Assembly (NCBI GenBank): GCA_003644825.1
Contig: QNDJ01000053.1
Coordinates: forward strand, 1-8,225
Length of the DNA: 8,225 nucleotides
Direction of reading: 5' to 3'
Origin: Candidatus Zhuqueibacterota bacterium
GTDB lineage: Bacteria; SM23-31; B21-G16
Positions 6,149 through 8,225 of this stretch are shown here, in pieces. Position 1 is the first letter of the stretch, and every line of letters begins with the position of its first letter. Under the pieces are notes generated by a model, which saw nothing but the letters and a program-made list of their open reading frames with translations, did not search any database and was not told where the DNA came from. Made by a program: the position numbers and the translations under genes.

Positions 6149-7252
6149 TTGTATAAAGTAAGCTTCATAATTCCAGTTCAAAATGAGGAAAAATACATAT
6201 CAGGTTGTCTTGAGTCAATTTTTAACAGTACTTACAGAAATATAGAAGTCATTGTTGTGGATAATGGGTCTACTGATAATACTAAAGAGATGCTGTTACC
6301 TTACCTTGACAGAATCACCTATATTTTCCGGGATAGTGGAGGTATTGCATCAGCAAGAAATCTCGGGTTTGAAAAATCAAACGGAAAATTGCTTGCTTTT
6401 GTAGATGCTGATGATATTACGGGAAAGATGAGAATTGAGCTTCAGGTTAAAAAGATGCTGGAAAATGAAAAGTTAGGTATGGTGTTCTGTGGATGCACAT
6501 ATATCAACGATAATGGTAGTTTCTTGCACGGGGTTGGTAGATTTCCTGAATTTGATAAAGCTAAATTTATTGGAATGATGTTTGAAAAAAACAGAATTTT
6601 GTCTATTTCGACAACATTAATACGGCGAAATGTTCTTGAGGATGTTGGTGTTTTTGATGAATCGCTTCCTTTTCTTGAGGATTATGATTTGTGGTTAAGG
6701 ATAGGCAGAAAATATCCTGTTGATTATATAGATTTACCAATTACAAGGATAAGAAAACACTCAGATAATTACAGAAAAAAATGGAAAAACACAAAAGAGT
6801 TAGAAAAACAAATTTTGTTAAAACACGATTTAAGAGAAATAGCATCTTCTCTTGCAATGGTTTACGATAATGAAGAAGATTTCAGGGTTTCATTTGGTAA
6901 AATATTATTAAAGACTGGAAATCGGATCGAAGCTGTAAAAAACTTTGTTAAGGCTTTGAAGCTAAATCCTGATAATTTTGAAGCCCATTTCCTTATCGGG
7001 AACTATTATTTTGAAAATAAGGAAATTGATAGAGCTGTTGTTTCCTACAAGAGGTGTTTAAGGATTAATCCACAGCACGCTGAATGCAGAAACAATCTTG
7101 GTGTATTGCTATATTATAAAGGTGATATAGCAAACTCCAGAATGGAATTTGAAAAGGCAAAAAGTATAAAATCTAATTTTGTGGATGCTGAATTTAATTT
7201 AAGTTGTATTAGGAAAAATTCTGGTATACATAAATTAAGGCTACATATTTAA
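6149..7252 (+). CDS. Family 2 (GT-A) glycosyltransferase with C-terminal TPRs
   Basis: The protein has 367 residues. It begins at TTG, directly after an in-frame TAA, and the first ATG (residue 49) would remove the first strand of the fold. Residues 1-225 are a GT-A domain of the GT2 family: opening strand SFIIPVQNEE, nucleotide-binding VVDNGSTDNT with D38, the DxD metal motif D86-A-D88 in FVDADD, and FLEDYDLWLR with E177-D178 as the expected catalytic-base region. Three TPRs follow at about 243-276, 277-310 and 311-344, with recognisable closing motifs such as KLNPDN and RINPQH. There are no membrane helices, so it probably works in the cytoplasm with a nucleotide-sugar donor. The donor is unknown. 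Because the C-terminal TPR plan is shared with the upstream multi-module protein, both may bind the same partner. The gap before it contains a candidate promoter, so it may be transcribed separately or read through from the upstream operon. Confidence 0.92.
   Translation: MYKVSFIIPVQNEEKYISGCLESIFNSTYRNIEVIVVDNGSTDNTKEMLLPYLDRITYIFRDSGGIASARNLGFEKSNGKLLAFVDADDITGKMRIELQVKKMLENEKLGMVFCGCTYINDNGSFLHGVGRFPEFDKAKFIGMMFEKNRILSISTTLIRRNVLEDVGVFDESLPFLEDYDLWLRIGRKYPVDYIDLPITRIRKHSDNYRKKWKNTKELEKQILLKHDLREIASSLAMVYDNEEDFRVSFGKILLKTGNRIEAVKNFVKALKLNPDNFEAHFLIGNYYFENKEIDRAVVSYKRCLRINPQHAECRNNLGVLLYYKGDIANSRMEFEKAKSIKSNFVDAEFNLSCIRKNSGIHKLRLHI
6879..7180 (+). repeat. Three TPR protein repeats in the GT-A enzyme
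   Basis: Residues about 244-344 form three consecutive 34-residue units. Features include G-x-x-x-EAVKNFVKAL (257-270), IDRAVVSYKRCLRINP (293-308), and NNLGVLLYYKGDIANSRMEFEKA (315-337 region). The short C-terminal tail after residue 345 looks like the beginning of a fourth helix pair (VDAEFNLSCI). Confidence 0.85.
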
Positions 7253-7314
7253 ATATAACGTTTTAAGTATATGGCAGAAGCGATATTTTTCTTCAGAATA
7301 AGAATTTTTTTCCT

Positions 7315-7320
7315 TATAAT
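7315..7320 (+). promoter_or_regulatory. Weak candidate -10 box ahead of the terminator
   Basis: A perfect TATAAT lies at 7315-7320, with TTCAGA (7292-7297, 4/6 match to TTGACA) at 17-bp spacing. Transcripts starting near 7327 would reach the terminator hairpin after about 25 bases. This could be a chance match in T-rich DNA or a promoter whose output is attenuated. Confidence 0.2.
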
Positions 7321-7351
7321 TTTTTTGTTTTATCTGGCAAAAATGTTCGGT

Positions 7352-7383
7352 ACCAGCTTAACGGGTTTGAAAGCTGGTTTTTT
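7352..7383 (+). terminator. Rho-independent terminator of the GT-A/TPR gene
   Basis: accagctt (7352-7359) and aagctggt (7371-7378) form a perfect 8-bp stem with an 11-base loop, followed by a run of T residues (7378-7383). It lies about 100 bp after the stop codon at 7252 and ends the upstream transcript. Confidence 0.82.
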
Positions 7384-7392
7384 ATTGTTATC

Positions 7393-7401
7393 TGGTATAA
7401 T
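7393..7401 (+). promoter_or_regulatory. Extended -10 promoter of the methyltransferase gene
   Basis: TGGTATAAT is a perfect extended -10 element (TG-n-TATAAT) located 10 bp after the terminator T-run. No good -35 box is seen at 16-18 bp, which is tolerated for extended -10 promoters. Transcription would start near 7408, giving a leader of about 35 bases. Confidence 0.6.
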
Positions 7402-7432
7402 CTTTGCACATTTTTAAGTAATAATAGAATAT

Positions 7433-7437
7433 AGGGG
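7433..7437 (+). promoter_or_regulatory. Ribosome binding site of the methyltransferase gene
   Basis: AGGGG lies 5 bases before the ATG at 7443 and fixes this as the start. Confidence 0.75.
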
Positions 7438-7442
7438 AAGTT

Positions 7443-8213
7443 ATGGCTGAGTATGATAATCTGGCTGAGTATTATGATTGGGAATGGAAAAATCTTATTC
7501 AGGATATACCTTTAATTGTGGAGCTTGCAAAGAATGCAGGAAGTCCTGTTCTTGAACTTGCCTGTGGAACAGGAAGGGTTACATTTCCAGTTGCAGAAAG
7601 TGGTATAGAAATTTATGGAATTGATAATTCTTCTCTTATGTTGGACTATGCAAGAAAAAAATTGGCTCAATACCCTGATGATGTAAAAAATAATGTAAAA
7701 TTGATACAGGGGAATATGAAGGATTTTTGCCTGAATAAGAGGTTTAATTTTATTTTCATTTCCTTTAATTCATTTCTTTTGCTGTATAAAAAGGAAGATC
7801 AGGAACAGTGTTTAAATACTGTAAGAAAACATCTTGATGATAATGGGATTTTTTATATAGATGTTTACTCTCCGAGGTTTGAGTTCTGTGCGGAGGAAAA
7901 ATCACCTATAAGGTTTTTACAGCATTTTTATATCCCTGATACAAAAAAGGTCGTTTTACAATGGGAATATGTTGAACGGAATATGGCTGAACAGATATCA
8001 GAAATTGATTTTTTGTATGAAGAATATGATAAAAACGGAAATCTTACAAGAAAAGCAAGGCATTTAACAATGGGAATTGTTTTTCGCTTTGAGATGCAGT
8101 TTATGCTTGAAAAAAATGGATTTGAAGTTATTGAGTTTTATGGAAATTATGACAAAAAAAGGTTCGATACTAAAAGCCCTCAAATGATTTTTATTTGTAA
8201 GAAAAAGTTTTAA
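7443..8213 (+). CDS. Free-standing class I SAM-dependent methyltransferase
   Basis: The protein has 256 residues, a normal length for a single-domain class I enzyme. It opens with YDNLAEYYDW, the N-terminal helix typical of the Methyltransf_25/UbiE-like group. Motif I is V36-L-E-L-A-C-G-T-G44, D61 ends the second strand in IYGIDNSS, and GNMKDF (89-94) is the adenine-contacting motif. FNFIFISFNSFLLL (100-113) is the motif IV region, and an NGIFYIDVYSPRF strand follows. The C-terminal 130 residues form a beta-rich lid (QWEYVERN, EIDFLYEEYD, FRFEMQFML). Its substrate cannot be read from sequence. It is not a copy of the N-terminal methyltransferase of the large fusion: the motifs differ throughout. 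It has its own extended -10 promoter after a terminator and probably forms a separate transcription unit. Confidence 0.92.
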   Translation: MAEYDNLAEYYDWEWKNLIQDIPLIVELAKNAGSPVLELACGTGRVTFPVAESGIEIYGIDNSSLMLDYARKKLAQYPDDVKNNVKLIQGNMKDFCLNKRFNFIFISFNSFLLLYKKEDQEQCLNTVRKHLDDNGIFYIDVYSPRFEFCAEEKSPIRFLQHFYIPDTKKVVLQWEYVERNMAEQISEIDFLYEEYDKNGNLTRKARHLTMGIVFRFEMQFMLEKNGFEVIEFYGNYDKKRFDTKSPQMIFICKKKF

Positions 8214-8214
8214 T

Positions 8215-8225
8215 ATGATTGACAT
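8215..8225 (+). CDS. Possible start of a further gene (3' end outside window)
   Basis: An ATG begins one base after the methyltransferase stop codon and would read M-I-D before the window ends. The position suits translational coupling, but only three full codons are visible and no strong ribosome binding site is present, so this is tentative. Confidence 0.25.

Larger units (their letters stand above)
7253..7442. other. Intergenic region (190 bp) with terminator and promoter
   Basis: The first 100 bases are T-rich on the + strand and contain no convincing gene. The second half holds the terminator hairpin, extended -10 box and ribosome binding site described separately. Confidence 0.7.

Noticed and set aside
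8219-8224. TTGACA at the right edge as a -35 box
   Set aside because: The corresponding -10 would lie outside the window, and the bases may instead be the first codons of a gene starting at 8215.
1-8225. CRISPR array, tRNA, rRNA, transposase or phage genes
   Set aside because: No regularly spaced repeats, cloverleaf, rRNA-like sequence or recombinase motifs are visible on either strand.

Overview
The window is AT-rich (about one third GC by eye) with tightly packed, bacterial-style genes, all on the + strand. It has Shine-Dalgarno sites, one TTG start and one clear rho-independent terminator. The content is a glycan- or glycoconjugate-modification locus: a sulfatase-like hydrolase, two glycosyltransferase polypeptides and two SAM-methyltransferase units. 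Low GC, many TPRs and DUF4214 suggest an uncultivated or environmental low-GC bacterium. No taxonomic marker is present, so I do not name a phylum.

Region 1 (2-1093) is the 3' part of a sulfatase/alkaline-phosphatase-superfamily gene whose start lies outside the window. A DUF4214-like segment is spliced into its C-terminal subdomain. Region 2 (1138-5934) follows after 44 bp and encodes a 1598-residue protein. Its order is SAM methyltransferase, three complete GT-B glycosyltransferase modules with GT4-like motifs, then five TPRs. These two genes look like one operon.

Region 3 (5935-6148) is a structured gap. It holds a 130-bp imperfect inverted repeat, a candidate promoter with a perfect TTGACA box, and a tandem 23-bp repeat that ends exactly at the next start codon and carries its ribosome binding site. 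Region 4 (6149-7252) is a GT-A family 2 glycosyltransferase with three C-terminal TPRs. Region 5 (7253-7442) has a terminator followed immediately by an extended -10 promoter, so the last complete gene (7443-8213, a free-standing class I methyltransferase) probably forms its own transcription unit. A further reading frame may begin at 8215.

Inference: the enzymes build and decorate a surface or protein-linked glycan. The multi-module protein would add several sugars and a methyl group from one chain, the GT-A/TPR protein would add another sugar, and the sulfatase-like enzyme would remove or transfer a sulfate or phosphate-type group. The shared C-terminal TPRs suggest a common scaffold or acceptor protein. 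The strongest candidates for novelty are the MT-GT-GT-GT-TPR fusion, the DUF4214 insertion in the sulfatase fold, and the intergenic repeat structure at 5964-6148.
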